Part shown: positions 1 to 11,238 of the stretch, one piece after another
Position numbering within the stretch: the stretch's first letter is position 1
Layout of the letters: the number at the start of each line of letters is the position of its first letter
DNA from: Apricaphanius iberus
Lineage: Eukaryota > Chordata > Actinopteri > Cyprinodontiformes > Aphaniidae
NCBI GenBank assembly: GCA_028564705.1
Contig: JAPXFQ010000899.1
Coordinates: 2,666,001 to 2,730,000, forward strand
Length of the DNA: 64,000 nt
Reading direction: 5' to 3'
The notes under the pieces: model-generated
The model's database searches: none
What the model was told of the DNA's origin: nothing
The model's input: the letters and a program-made list of their open reading frames with translations, nothing else
Program-made: the position numbers and the translations under genes

Positions 1-829
1 GATTTGAACCGTTTTTTTTGGGGTTTTTGGCGGCATGTGTGGATTAGCCATAATTATGTCACTATCTATGTTTAGATGTGCAAAATATCTTTAAACCAGT
101 CATAGATTGGATTAGGATTGCGCATCTATAGAATTAAGAGGGCGTTATCTGAACTGTATTTCTGGAAACAGATCGTGTCGACATGTGCAGAACTATCTAA
201 AACAGAAAAAACGGCGTAGGAGAAGAGACGGACCTCGCTGCAAAAAACCATGGCTGTGCCCATTTGAGGTGAAGGGTTGAGGTTATTTTAGTCATATGTT
301 GCGTTAAATTATTATTATTTTTTATCATTATACTCGAGCCTTTATTCCTATGCATGTAATTGAATTATGAACTAAATCCCTTTATTAAATTGAGACGACC
401 TAGATTTCTACGCGTGACATAGACTTCTGTAGGAAAGACCTGCCTCCTGAATGGGAGTTTACATGCACCATGAATGAGTTATCACAATAATTAACCTCTC
501 GATTGGAAGGAAATTTCCAACTGATCCGACTGGTCGTGAAAAACGAACAAGACAAAAGAGAAATGAGAAGCAGACAGGGTTTATATGTGCATCGCAGCGT
601 GATTTGGAATATGAGATGCTGGAGGTGAGGCGACTTTAGGGCTGATTAGGACAGGTGAAGCGGTTATGGGGCGTGTCCTTACTCCTGAACTTAAGTTAAC
701 TTTGTTAACTCCATTTTCATTAAAATTTTATGTTTTATCTAATTTACCATCTTCGTTTGTAACAAGCAGAGAAGAAAAAAAACCTGTCTTCTAATTCATT
801 GCATTTATTTTTTTGTGGTAGATTTATCG
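1..829. other. Non-coding, no recognisable feature
   Basis: AT-rich unique-looking DNA. I see no open frame with a known motif, no terminal repeat and no tandem array. Confidence 0.5.
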
Positions 830-905
830 GTAGACCTATTGCTACCTGGTATCGGCAAATACTCAGATCCAAGTATTGGTATCGTATTGGTTTCAAAAAA
901 GTGGC
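830..905. repeat. Possible hAT-type element fragment
   Basis: The stretch carries repeated GGTATCG/TATTGGTATCG words and ends GTGGCATCATTGCATCCCT. This resembles the ends of abundant fish hAT-type repeats that finish in GGTATCGGTGCATCCCT. No partner inverted repeat or 8-bp target duplication was found, so it is at best a terminal scrap. Confidence 0.35.
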
Positions 906-3203
906 ATCATTGCATCCCTTATATAAATATATTGTTTAAGCTATAAGTATCTTTTTTTATCTGTGTTTTGTAAATTCCCTATACGTATGGTGATTATCTT
1001 GTAAAATATATTTCCTAGATGAAAATGTAATCCTTTATCTTTGTTTAAGAATGCTCTCTCTCCTTTGTAATCTATCCTTTTAGGATATTCATACCGTACC
1101 TGTCTAAGAGAAAGTTGTTTATTTTTCCATCCTTTGAGTTTAATGTGCTCACTGTATAATGCAGAACAACTCCGCAGAGAGCTTCAGGTCGTGAACCCAA
1201 TTTTACCTACACCTTGATTTAAAAGAGGGGCATACAACAATATGATTCTCTGGATTTGTTTTGTGTTTGTTGCAGAGATTACTTCAGAGTCGGATGGCAT
1301 TGTTTGAATAGAAAAACATTAAGCACACTACAGAGATGATGTCACTTTACAGCTGTTGGGTCAGAGATCTAAATGGGTACTCTGCCTTCAGGTCTTTGTG
1401 ACAAGTATCACAAGCCTCAGTGTGTATATGCTGATTAAATCTCCTGAAGTGGAAAAAAAAAATGCAAATAATAAATGTATGAGCAGCGTACTTGTTTTTT
1501 TTTTCTTTGCTTGATTAATTATGCCGTTTAATTCTAGATCCACCACGCTGCTCCACGTTATAATTTCCCAGTGGTTTTGGCTGTTTCTTCTCTCATATGC
1601 ACGTTCTTCTTTTTCTTTTTTTCCTCTTTGCAAAATGAATCGTGGATCCAATCGCCCATACCCCGGGGAAAGCGGGAAACTGGCGAATGGGCTGACCAAT
1701 CATGAGCATCAGAGGCAGACGGCAAGACGGAGGCAGCCTTTTGTTGTGCAAGGCGCTCATCAAGTTAGAGGACAACTACCAATTTGCCCTGAAGAAAATT
1801 AAAAGATTGAGTGTGGGGAGACAAAACAGTCAACTTCAACTTGTTTGTTGATCTGCTTTTTTTCCGTCTTATTACAAAATCTCATCCTGTCTCCTCTTTC
1901 CTTGCATGTTTATCTGAGTGGGTGGCACAGATTCAGTGCCATTCACAATGTAAACTGGGACCCTGGCTGGCCCTCTTTTCCCAGCCCGGCCAACCCTTCT
2001 CTCAGCCTCTTGACAGCTCCAGGTTAGCTCTCTTTTCCCTCTTCCCTTCCCTCCAGCGTTCCTCTTCAACTCTCCTAGGGGCCCCACTGAGAATACTGCT
2101 CAGATCCAGGCCTCTGAGCCCCCAAAGCCGGTCCTAATCCTCTTCATCGATCGTCCTGAGATTTTTCTCCCCAGCACAGCAGGCCTGCCTCCCTGATGCC
2201 TCACGCTGCTCGACCCTGGGCAGCCAGCGCCTTTCAGTTACAGCAGAACACAGGCGCAGGAACATTACCTGCATCTCCTCAACAGATGGGTCTGGTTAAT
2301 ACGATGTTTGTTATTAGGTGCTAAAGGCAGGCAGCAGAAATCTCCTGAGACCTGTAGTGTTCCTGCTCTTCCAAATTCATTCTCTCATCCTACTAACAGG
2401 AGTATTCAGAATACATTGATTCATTCCTGCTTGTGTAAAATTCACGCCATGCAGTTAAAATTGCGCCTGCAAATGAACATTTGGAAGCAATACAGTGTAG
2501 TGCAGTTAAGAAATGTAATGACAAGACTAATTTTAATAGGGAATTTGTTTGACAGCAGAGATAATTCAGTAAATGTCTGCATAAGGTATTTTGTAACGTG
2601 TATTAGTCTAACTGTAACACAGACAACAGAAAAGAAAACTGTGAGCTTGGTAGAAATTTAAAACACTGCTTTATTAATTCTTTGATATTGTCTTCCTCAA
2701 GGTAAATGTGCATTAGCTAATATCCCACTCTTCCTTGTTCACAAATGCCTAGTCAAACTAATAGCCAAGCTCCTTAATAAAAAATATTTTACATGTTACA
2801 AAGCCTTGTATATGTGCATTGTATGTGTACAAGGGGTCATGAAAACAGTATGAGGATGGTCAGACCCATTCATAAAAAGTTTTCTCTCTTTTTGTTCTGT
2901 TAATCCAAGTTGCTTCTCTATGAAGCAACATCTGTCCCTTTGATTCTGTGTTTAACTGTCTCTCATTTCTAGATGGAACCAGCAAGTTACCAGTATGTAT
3001 TATTTTTGCTTTTCTTTGCCACTGAAAGGACATCTGGCACCATGAACCTACATTTAACAGCATCTTTTTCCTGGATGGAGCCACAATCAATTCTACATCT
3101 GCTGTTACCTCTTTAGCCTTTTTTTATGGAAGGACAGTGCTGAGGTGTTAAGCTGAGTCTCTTCCTAAGATGGAGCAACTGACAGAGGTATTGATGCCAC
3201 TAA
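906..3203. other. Non-coding; C-rich stretch near 1.95-2.25 kb
   Basis: No gene is visible. The part around 1950-2250 is richer in C and T than its surroundings and contains several short open frames with no recognisable domain. Conserved regulatory DNA is possible but cannot be shown from one sequence. Confidence 0.45.
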
Positions 3204-3310
3204 AGCCTAGTTTATACTTCTCCGTCTGCGGAGGTGCAGAGACCCACCATTGTCCATTGATGCAAGGGCTCTCCGTCACATACATGATTGTTGAATGCAA
3301 CAGAGTGCGG
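3204..3310 (+). mobile_element. Possible PIF/Harbinger-like MITE end
   Basis: The segment reads AAGCCTAGTTTATACTTC followed by TCCGTCTGCGG and later AGGGCTCTCCGTC. Fish PIF/Harbinger MITEs commonly begin with a GTTTATACTTCTGCGTC-like word. TAA lies just before it, the usual target for this superfamily. No opposite end was recognised downstream, so the call rests on one terminus. Confidence 0.35.
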
Positions 3311-4159
3311 ACACCTGTAATTGGTTAGCCAAACATTATCCCGAGATCATTTGACCAGAAAGGTGCTCTATTTAGTAGTCAATGCACAGTTGATCTAATA
3401 TGGTCTTTTGGTGAACACAAGAAAGTGTAGAGAACAAAAAAACAGAACACTATATTTGTTTGTTACATACATTTTTTAAGAGTATTCAATGCACACATTT
3501 TGAGTAAAAAGGTTTCAAGCTCAATCAAAACTGATTTTCTCGGCCATTGCTCTTTGAGGGGGAATACATTTAGAATAAATGAATAAAGAATAAACTAGAC
3601 TTAACTTTGTGCCTTGCTAAAGATTCTCATAGCGAGTGGCCTACCTCTGGCACTGGTACATCAAGAGCGTTAGGACGATCAAAAGTTCAACTAGCTGAAC
3701 TTCTGTGTTGGTAACATTATGAGCTTTGAAGCTTGAAACGGCGGAAAAGCTTGAAAAGTTGACAGAGCCAATTGTCATTATCATTCACTTAACGTTATCA
3801 AGATTAAATGCTCAATATACCATGATATTAATTTTAGCTCATATTTCCCAGCTCTACTATATAGGTTTGAAATTTGTGTTAACCACCAAAACAAAACATC
3901 TAAAACATAGTAAAAGGTTATAGTTTCATCCTCCCATGAAAATGGGACAACACAATTCTGTAGGAAGATGAGAAAGGTTCATTACTGCAGCCCTCATGAG
4001 AAAGCTACCAAACATCAGTGCAGTCTGCACAACATGCTTGTTTATGATTTATTTAAAAAGCTAGCTTTTGCTTGCACTCTGCTATTTGTCTTTTACTGCA
4101 AGCGTGGAGGTTTTCAAGAGGCATTTTCCTCTATTTCTGTCTGCCTGTGAGAGCGGAAG

Positions 4160-4420
4160 CAGAACGGCTGTGTTTCCAGTAAAACAGCAGATGATTAAAC
4201 CTCATGCTTTATTAACAAGCTTTCCGTGTGGTTGCCTTCTTAACTAAGTTGCGATCGTAAATGAGAAGGGGAGAAGTGGACATTTGGGCTCGTCAAAATG
4301 CAACCGAGTTATAGAATCTGAGCCTATGTTGGCATTTGCAGCCAAGACAGATGGTAATGTAGCAATACTGATTAGAGAAGGCTCGCTGCCACATTTCTGA
4401 ATCTATTCCAGATATTTATT
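4160..4420. other. Unique mid-GC block, possible regulatory DNA
   Basis: Balanced composition with several homeodomain-like cores (GATTAAAC, TTATTAACAAG, TGATTAGAG) between AT-rich flanks, and no repeat signature. Nothing here codes for protein. Only a cross-species alignment could show whether it is conserved. Confidence 0.2.
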
Positions 4421-4584
4421 TGGCGCTATCTGCTTTTTATTTTTTTTGTGAAAAATATAATTTGAAGTTATTGTGATTTTTTTTCTATATTCATATAATA
4501 ATGCATTGCATCTATAATGCATATTTACCTTTGATGATAAATCTACCTTGGTCTTTTAATCTATTTAACATATTGCCAACCTCT

Positions 4585-4858
4585 TGTTTTTTTTTTTTTT
4601 GCATCAGTTCGTCACACTCCCTCAGTATCAAGTTTTGCAGCTATTCCTTTTCCTCCCTCTCTACCTCTATCCTTCAGTGCATCGCTCTTTCCTCTCATAC
4701 CTTTTCCTTTTTGCCCTTTTCCTTCCTTTCCCTGCTCTTCCTTTCTTTTTTTAGACACTACTCTCTTCCAAGTCCGCTCCTTCTCTCTTCTCTTTCTCTC
4801 TGCCCTCGCTCTTTCTCTTTATTAATTTATTGGGTTGTTATTCTCCTTGCCTGGCTCT
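4585..4858 (+). repeat. Pyrimidine-rich tract
   Basis: A run of T (about 14) is followed by about 240 bases made mostly of C and T in TCTTTCCT- and CCTCTCT-type words. The open frame across it (4501-4863) encodes only Ser/Leu/Phe-rich low complexity and is not a gene. Confidence 0.75.
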
Positions 4859-4860
4859 AC

Positions 4861-5484
4861 TAATGAAGGCAGGATGCAGATGAGGGCATAGGTCGCCTCC
4901 GTTGCGATCGACCCCACCGCCCCGCAGCATGGCACTCTGACTGGCACAGGTCAGTGGCAGCTGTCAATCAAAACACCCTCACTCACACACACATGGCAAA
5001 ATACATTCATGTACACACTTACACACAGCTGCTAAACAAACACTAAGATAAAATACAGTCACAATTAATTAATTGCTTTATAGTTTAGCTTTTAATGGTA
5101 TTATCTTCATATAAATATGTGAAAAAACGACATTTTGGAGCAACCACTCTTATTTCCAACATCCCTTCAATTTATTGGAGTTTGTTACATTTGTGCAAGG
5201 TGCCCAAATCATAAGGCTGGAAAAAAAGCCCAAATTAGCAATTTATTTGTTTATTACCAAACACAGAGTAAAAGAACATGGTCATATTTAAAATGGATGT
5301 TGTGTCTGATATCCCATCTTTGTTTAGTTTGTTTTTCAGACATGGAACTCGGAATTATAATCAAACCTTTCAACATTTGACTATTCTTTCTAATAGTAAT
5401 TGTGAAAATCCTAGTTATAAATCACCATAAATCATGTCTAAATTGGGTCTAAACATAACTGAATTTAAGTTGATTGCTAACTGG
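4861..5484. other. Non-coding, short mid-GC stretch at start
   Basis: 4870-4980 is GC-balanced and includes CAGCTGTCAATCAAAA, a TGTCAATCA core of the kind bound by PBX/TALE homeoproteins, then a short imperfect CA run. The rest is AT-rich and featureless. Confidence 0.35.
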
Positions 5485-5700
5485 TATGAACTTCAGATAG
5501 TTTGAAAAAATACCCCATATCCTTTGTTGATGAGAAGCAACAATTGTCTCTCTTATGTCATTTCTTGCTTGACATCGTGTTACAGAAATAAGCACCTGTA
5601 TATCTACAGACCAGCAACCTACCAAAAGTTCTCCTTTCATCATGATGATGAGTTGTTGTCAAATACAAATGATTACTGGCAGCTGGCTACTACTGCCCCT
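5485..5700 (-). mobile_element. Tc1-like transposon fragment
   Basis: Read on the plus strand it holds GATGAGAAGCAACAATTGTC, then CATTTCTTGCTTGACATCG, then CAGACCAGCAACCTACC. These words appear in the same order in the 5' part of a common fish Tc1 lineage, whose transposase reads on the minus strand. Only about 200 bases remain, without terminal repeats. Another piece of what looks like the same lineage lies at about 8260-8790. Confidence 0.6.
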
Positions 5701-7028
5701 TATGAATTCAAAACAAGTTGTTACACACATCTTTTCTGTACCTGTACAATAACAGCATGTACTCTTCTGTGCTTTGTCTTCTTCATGTTCTAATTAAATA
5801 ATTCTAAAACCCAGGACCCAATCATTTTTCTGATGTTCTGAAAAGTGAAAAGAAGAAAAGGAGCAGTTAAGTATTTATTTGCACATAGCAGAATCAATAC
5901 TGCACTCTTAAGGTCTGATCTACATCCTGGTTATTTTCACTTAAATATCTGGTTTAATTATTTTTTGTTGTTTCCTGTCAGACATGGTCAAGTTTCAGCT
6001 ACTTCCTTAAAGTGTAATAAACATATTTTACCCTCTCAGCTTGCATTTTTGTTTCACTTTGCAGAGTGTCTATAAACTGTTGTTCATTAGAATCCATAAA
6101 ATATGATTAACTTCTTCAAGCCTCTCTTCAGGCTCCAAGTATACTCTTTTTTTTTAGTGCAGGATTGGAGTTTTCTTTCAGGGATAGCACTTGAAGAGTT
6201 GGGTTCTTTGGGGACTTTTGTGTGAAATTTGTGCAAACTGACAGAAAAGATTGGGTGGACACTCAGCTTTGCTGTGATAAACACCCAGAGATTCTTCATG
6301 GTGCCAGAAACAATCTCTGCTTTGTTGAGCCTGTGCTGGCAGTAAACCACACTGCTCAGACTCAGACTGTGTAACTGAGCTGTGTGGAGCCGGTTATTCA
6401 TGCCCTTCCAGAGTAAATGCATCTAGGTGTTTTACATTGAGGCTCATAACCTTGGTTCCAGTCCAGTTCATTCTTTTTTAAACTGTTAAGACCGATTTTC
6501 TTCTCATCTGCACGAGTCGGTGAGTGTGTGACAACACTGTAAGGTCACGAGGAAAATCAAAATCTTTCATGTTTTAGAGGAAAACTGATCTGATTTCCCT
6601 TGATTTTCTGAGGTATAACTCAGTTGATGACAAGGTCAAAGTGTACAGCAGATGGAAAAAACCCTCCTCTCAACTCTGTCCTCTCTGTATACTGAACATC
6701 AATGTTCCCCAGGCACCTCATGAAGTTGGGTTGAAAGCTTCTCATGATCTAAGCCTCTTCTGTCTGTGTTCCGCTCATCCTCTGGATGCACAAAAGCCAG
6801 TGGAGGTTTTTCATATGTTTATTTGACACATACCGGTCCCAGTTTCGTTGTTCTCTGATGTGATTCAGCCAAAACTGAAATACTTCATACTGTTTCTTAA
6901 TTCGTGGTAAACCATTCTGCCACTTCTTAAGCTTTAATGTCCTCTGATTCTAAGATCTGCTTAATTATACATATGAGGATCTTGGTGGTGATTCCCCTGG
7001 CAGCTGTTGAAGTTAATATCACCTTCCT
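5701..7028. other. Non-coding, no recognisable feature
   Basis: AT-rich DNA with short open frames lacking known motifs. A mild CTCAGACTCAGACTG direct repeat near 6355 is the only local structure I noticed. Confidence 0.4.
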
Positions 7029-7030
7029 TA

Positions 7031-7933
7031 TGGGGCGCCGAATGTAACATGCAATATTTCGTGGACAGTAATACGAAGAAATACGTTTTGTGACCTGCTA
7101 CAATACATTTCGTGAGTCAGCAGTTTACGAAATGAATTATGTGTCATGATAATGTCATTACGTGGACGAAATGCATAATAGAATCACAAAATCAGTACTG
7201 TAGCAGTCATAATGTGGACGATATGCTCAATAGAACTGCTACGGTACATTTCGTGAGTCATCATTTTACAAAATAAATTATGTAAAAGCCTTTCGTCCAC
7301 GAAATGCAAGCAATGTCACTGAATTCATTTCGTAAGTTATTAAATTACTATTTTGTGACACATAATTCCTTTCGTAAACTGCTCACTCACGAAATTAATT
7401 GTAGCAGGTCACAAAACTTATTTCGTGATTCTATTGTGCATTTCGTCAACGTAATGGCATTACGTGGACACATAATTCATTTCGTAAAATGCTGACTCAC
7501 GAAATGTATTCTATTATACATTTCGTCCACGGAATGAAAGCATACATCACTGAAAGAATTTCGTAAGTTATAAAGTTACTATTCCGTGGACGGAATGCCT
7601 TTTGTGACTGCAGAGTTGGAGAATAACTCCCTTTTGTACACGTAATAATTTCTGTAACAAAACACAATACTTTTGTGGACGAAAGTTTATTTCGTCTACG
7701 ACAGTGAATAGTGCATTTAGCCTTATGTCCACGAAAGGAAAAGGCCACCAGTCAATTTGGTCCACGAAACGATGTGCTCTCTTCAGTGTTTCGTGGACAC
7801 AATGCAAACCAATTTGTATATTTCGTGGACAAACGGTGTTACCATGTAACATGGTTTCGTAATGAATATATGCATTTCGTGACACAAAAGTCATTCTGTC
7901 CACGAAATATTGCATGTTACATTCGGCGCCCCA
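7031..7933. mobile_element. 903-bp foldback MITE, 38-bp perfect TIRs, TA flanks
   Basis: The ends are perfect 38-bp inverted repeats (7031-7068 and 7896-7933) beginning TGGGGCGCCGAATG, and each is flanked outside by TA (7029-7030 and 7934-7935). No transposase is encoded; open frames inside are by-products of the repeats. I count 16 TTTCGT and 9 ACGAAA words, often within GTGGACGAAATG or CATTTCGTCCACG. A 40-bp module occurs four times (7106, 7247 direct; 7357, 7467 inverted). Two 61-bp arms, 7086-7146 and 7356-7416, match at 57 of 61 positions when inverted. TA flanks fit an IS630/Tc1/mariner-type or other TA-targeting transposase, but I do not recognise the terminus as a named family. Identical TIRs suggest fairly recent mobility. 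Confidence 0.9.
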
Positions 7934-8071
7934 TATTTCCTGTTTGCAGATTTTATAAAGACTGCCACTGCTAATTTTTTTCCGAAAAGTGAATAAACTG
8001 CCTCATCCGGTGATGATCCCATCTATCTCAAGTTTTTCCTTCTTTTACTGTTGAGCTCGACTAAACTATCA

Positions 8072-8075
<4 letters not shown>

Positions 8076-8106
<31 letters not shown>
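8076..8106. repeat. (TA)n microsatellite
   Basis: About 15 uninterrupted TA units, directly beside the Tc1 remnant that follows. Confidence 0.95.
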
Positions 8107-8110
<4 letters not shown>

Positions 8111-8259
8111 TACGACCAACGAAATAGCTGGAGCTATCCCCTATTTGAAACAACCTCAGTAAAACACTTCTCGTATAGCAACCGATCAGTCTTTGAAATT
8201 GATCTAAGGAAAATTTCTCACCTTCCGCTGTGAGATGTTTGAGGGGTTTCTCACATCTT

Positions 8260-8790
8260 AAGTCAGTTTCACGTCACCTCACAAAATTTCAGTTAGATTG
8301 AGATCTGGGCTGCCCACATTCAGTTTGATTAATTCTTGGAGAATTTACTTGTATGTTTTGGATAATTGTCATATTACAGGGTCCAATTCTGCTCCAACTT
8401 TATTTAATATCTCTCATTTTCCTCAAGCACCCTTTTATACACGAAGGAATCCCTGGTGGTGAGTTAGCCAGCTCCTGCAGCTACAGTGGAAACTATGATA
8501 CTCATCACTGTGCGCTCTGCAGTTGGTATGAGGTCATTTTCCTGAAATGCTGAATTTGGTTTTGGTCAAATATGTCCTCTATTCTGGTGTCTAATAATTT
8601 AGATTTAGACTAATTTGTTGAAAGAACATGATTCCACAAGTCTTTGTCTAAATTCTCTCTAGCAAACTTTAGTCTGGCCCTCATGTTTTTCTTAGAAAGC
8701 AAAGGTTTTCTCCTAGCACACCTCCCGTAACATTTAAACCTGTACGATCTCTTTCTAATTGTACAGCCATACCCTTTTATATAAACAATG
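8260..8790 (-). mobile_element. Tc1-like transposon remnant
   Basis: Ordered landmark words of a fish Tc1 lineage are visible on the plus strand: GATTGAGATCTGGGCT (8296), TTGGTATGAGGTC (8523), TTTGGTTTTGGTCAAATATG (8554), TTCTTAGAAAGCAAAGGTTTTC (split here by mutations) and CTCTTTCTAATTGTACA (8750). In that lineage these come from the complement of the transposase frame, so the gene would lie on the minus strand. The frame is broken throughout and neither terminal repeat was found. Confidence 0.65.
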
Positions 8791-9714
8791 TGACATTTAA
8801 GAGAGACTTCTTTTAGCTTTTTGCAGTCACAGAGTTTTTCAACATGTCCAAATAAATGCTGGCAGGAGCCTGTCTAGAGATTACATTGCCTATACAACAG
8901 TTTGAGATCAACATACCCTCTTAGTAAGATGGGTTATTACTATATTATTACTGTTTTGCAACACCAGAGGGGGTAACCTGTCACCAGGTTATGTAATAAG
9001 GGACAAATATATTTATTTATACTTAAAATTAAAAACTGTCATCACTGTGCTGGGATTCAGGCAGTTTGACTGTTTTCAGGTGAATTTGCATGCTATAGAA
9101 AATAACCTTTTGCAGATGAAGCGTTCAGAAGGGGTAAGTGGGGAACAGACACAACACATATTTCACCTTTTAAAACACCAACGATTGAAAGAAAAAAAAA
9201 CACAACACATGAACCACTGTGGTGTGTTTTGGAATTATTATTAGTGATGATGTATTACTTCATGGAAAGATTATTAGAAGAGATTATCAAAATGTTGCCA
9301 GACACGGAAATAATTTATCTTTGGAGCCATCACAAAAAAGAAGTTCAAATAGATTCCGAACAGACACAAACTACAATACTAAGACAACAAAACGGTATGG
9401 GGAAACAGCAGTGTTTTTGCTGCCTCTTATATTTCAATTTGAGAACACACCAGCTACCTGGTTCCTAAATCAGTCATGTGGTATGGCTAGCTAGTGAGAC
9501 CCTGAACGTTACTACATACATAATCACAAGCCTTAATACACGCTTCATAAAATTATTCTTGGATTACTTGACTCATGCTTCAAAGCATCAACACACATGA
9601 GGCATACCTAATATAAGAAAAAAAACCTAAAAGTTCAGATTCATGTAGTGTAATTTGTAACATTTCAGTGACATGAATTAAGTTACAGTGGTCACCAGGG
9701 CCGGAGTGGGATTC
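8791..9714. other. Non-coding, no recognisable feature
   Basis: AT-rich. The overlapping open frames at 9219-9494 have no domain I recognise and no coding signature. Confidence 0.4.
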
Positions 9715-9800
9715 GTTTTCAGCCCTAAAGCACCTTGAATTACCTTTGTGTTGAAAGTTTGCTCTATCAATAAAATTGCCGTGCCTTGCCTAAAATTTCC
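9715..9800 (+). mobile_element. LINE 3'-tail remnant (L2/CR1-like)
   Basis: The segment reads GCACCTTGAATTACC, then GTGTTGAAAGTTTGCTCTATC, then AATAAAATTGCCGTGCCTTGCC (shortened motifs). Fish L2-type LINEs end in such a CCTTGA...GTGCT.TA.AATAAA block followed by a short tandem of TTGCC or TTGAA units. Only the tail is present. A better copy lies at 13056-13132. Confidence 0.55.
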
Positions 9801-11235
9801 TTCCTTCAAGCAGCCCACTTTAGATACGGAACTATTATTTTTTAAATCATGTAATTACAAATTAAGCTTAAATGTTAAGAGTACATTATCATACTTTTCT
9901 GTAAAGCCTTAATTGAGGCTGTTTTTCTAAAATGTATCAATTTCATTTCAAATTAGGCTTACTTTACAGTACAAATTTATTAAAACATGAGTGCACATCT
10001 TCAGCATTGCTTTTCTACAATATTAGATATTATATTCTGTTCAAAAAATGTTGACAGATATAAAAAAACGTACAAATTAAATAAAAGAATATGTACAGTT
10101 TCAATACTTTAAAGGATGATGTTCACAACAGCTCCACTTTCCATCCTGACAGGAGTAATCCTTTAATCAGTACTGGTTCTGCTTTTGATACTAAATCACA
10201 TTTAAAAAGGGTTATAATTCTCTGTATGACCCTTTTTTAGAAAGCCTTCTGAAACCATTCAAGTCCGTTTCAAAAATTTTATACTAAATCATCAGGACAT
10301 CTTCCATACAAAGCATGTCTACACCATGTTCTTCATTATATTAACCGTAATAACATTAACTCAATGATAAGTACTATCTCCCGAAACTTTTTGGGCTAAT
10401 GGCTGGTGCTTGGTACTTGATGTTGCTTCTGACAACATAGTTTCCTAGGTATTTGCACTGCATCAGAGTATTAGTTAAGTTATATAATGCTATGAAATAC
10501 AACATTATTTATTTCATTGATAATTAATTACGGGTAGTTTGTGGGAATTGCTGTATCTTACTTATTCGACGTTTCAAACTACAAACTCATTTTAGTAAAG
10601 AATTTGCCAATATTTGCACAGTTGTGTCTCTGTTCAGAGCCTTCCTTTATTGGTTCTACAGGAGGATCTTTGTTGACATTGTTGTGCACATGTGCGAGTG
10701 GTTGGGTGGCAAAAAACAAACAAAATGAACAACGGCTATAGAGACACAACCAACACTTCCAAGAGAGTTAGCAGGTGAAATCCCCGATACATAACGTCAT
10801 ATAACTTTATATAACCTTAAACTTTAACATTGGAAAACTGGGAGAGATTTAGAGAGAAACTTACGTGAAAGATGTTAGTTTGATTCGTCGGTGTCCTGGC
10901 CACAAATCCATTGAGGAGACATTTATTCATATTCCTAAAGCCAACCCTTCACTCATGAAAAAGTTTGCAGCTTCCAAATGTCTGGAGGCCTGAGATTTTG
11001 TTGTTTCAACGAGAGTTGGGTTGATCTCTGTGAAACAGAAAGTCGTGTTTGTGGTAAAAGTGGAGTTCAGAAAAGTAGAAACACAGCGTGATTCGTATTA
11101 CCTGTGGGACATTGCAAAGGAGAATAGCAAAATCCTCAACACATTTGCAAAGCTGGATAAGTCCTCATTGACCACTGTCCTTATTTATGGAAATGTAATT
11201 GCTGTTGTACAAGTTATGTTTTCCTGTGACTTGAG
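9801..11235. other. Non-coding, no recognisable feature
   Basis: AT-rich DNA with no repeat ends or coding motifs that I could recognise. Open frames at 10541-10741 and 11021-11263 show no known domain. Confidence 0.4.
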
Positions 11236-11238
11236 TAA

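Noticed and set aside
4501..4863. 120-codon Ser/Phe/Leu-rich frame
   Set aside because: Low-complexity reading of a pyrimidine tract.
7031..7933. Interpreting the repeats as a CRISPR-like or satellite array
   Set aside because: The words are irregularly spaced, occur in both orientations and sit between perfect terminal inverted repeats with TA flanks, as in a transposon.
7304..7974. Open frames inside the foldback element (up to 115 codons)
   Set aside because: They result from repeated TTTCGT/ACGAAA modules lacking stops in some frames. No transposase or other domain can be read.
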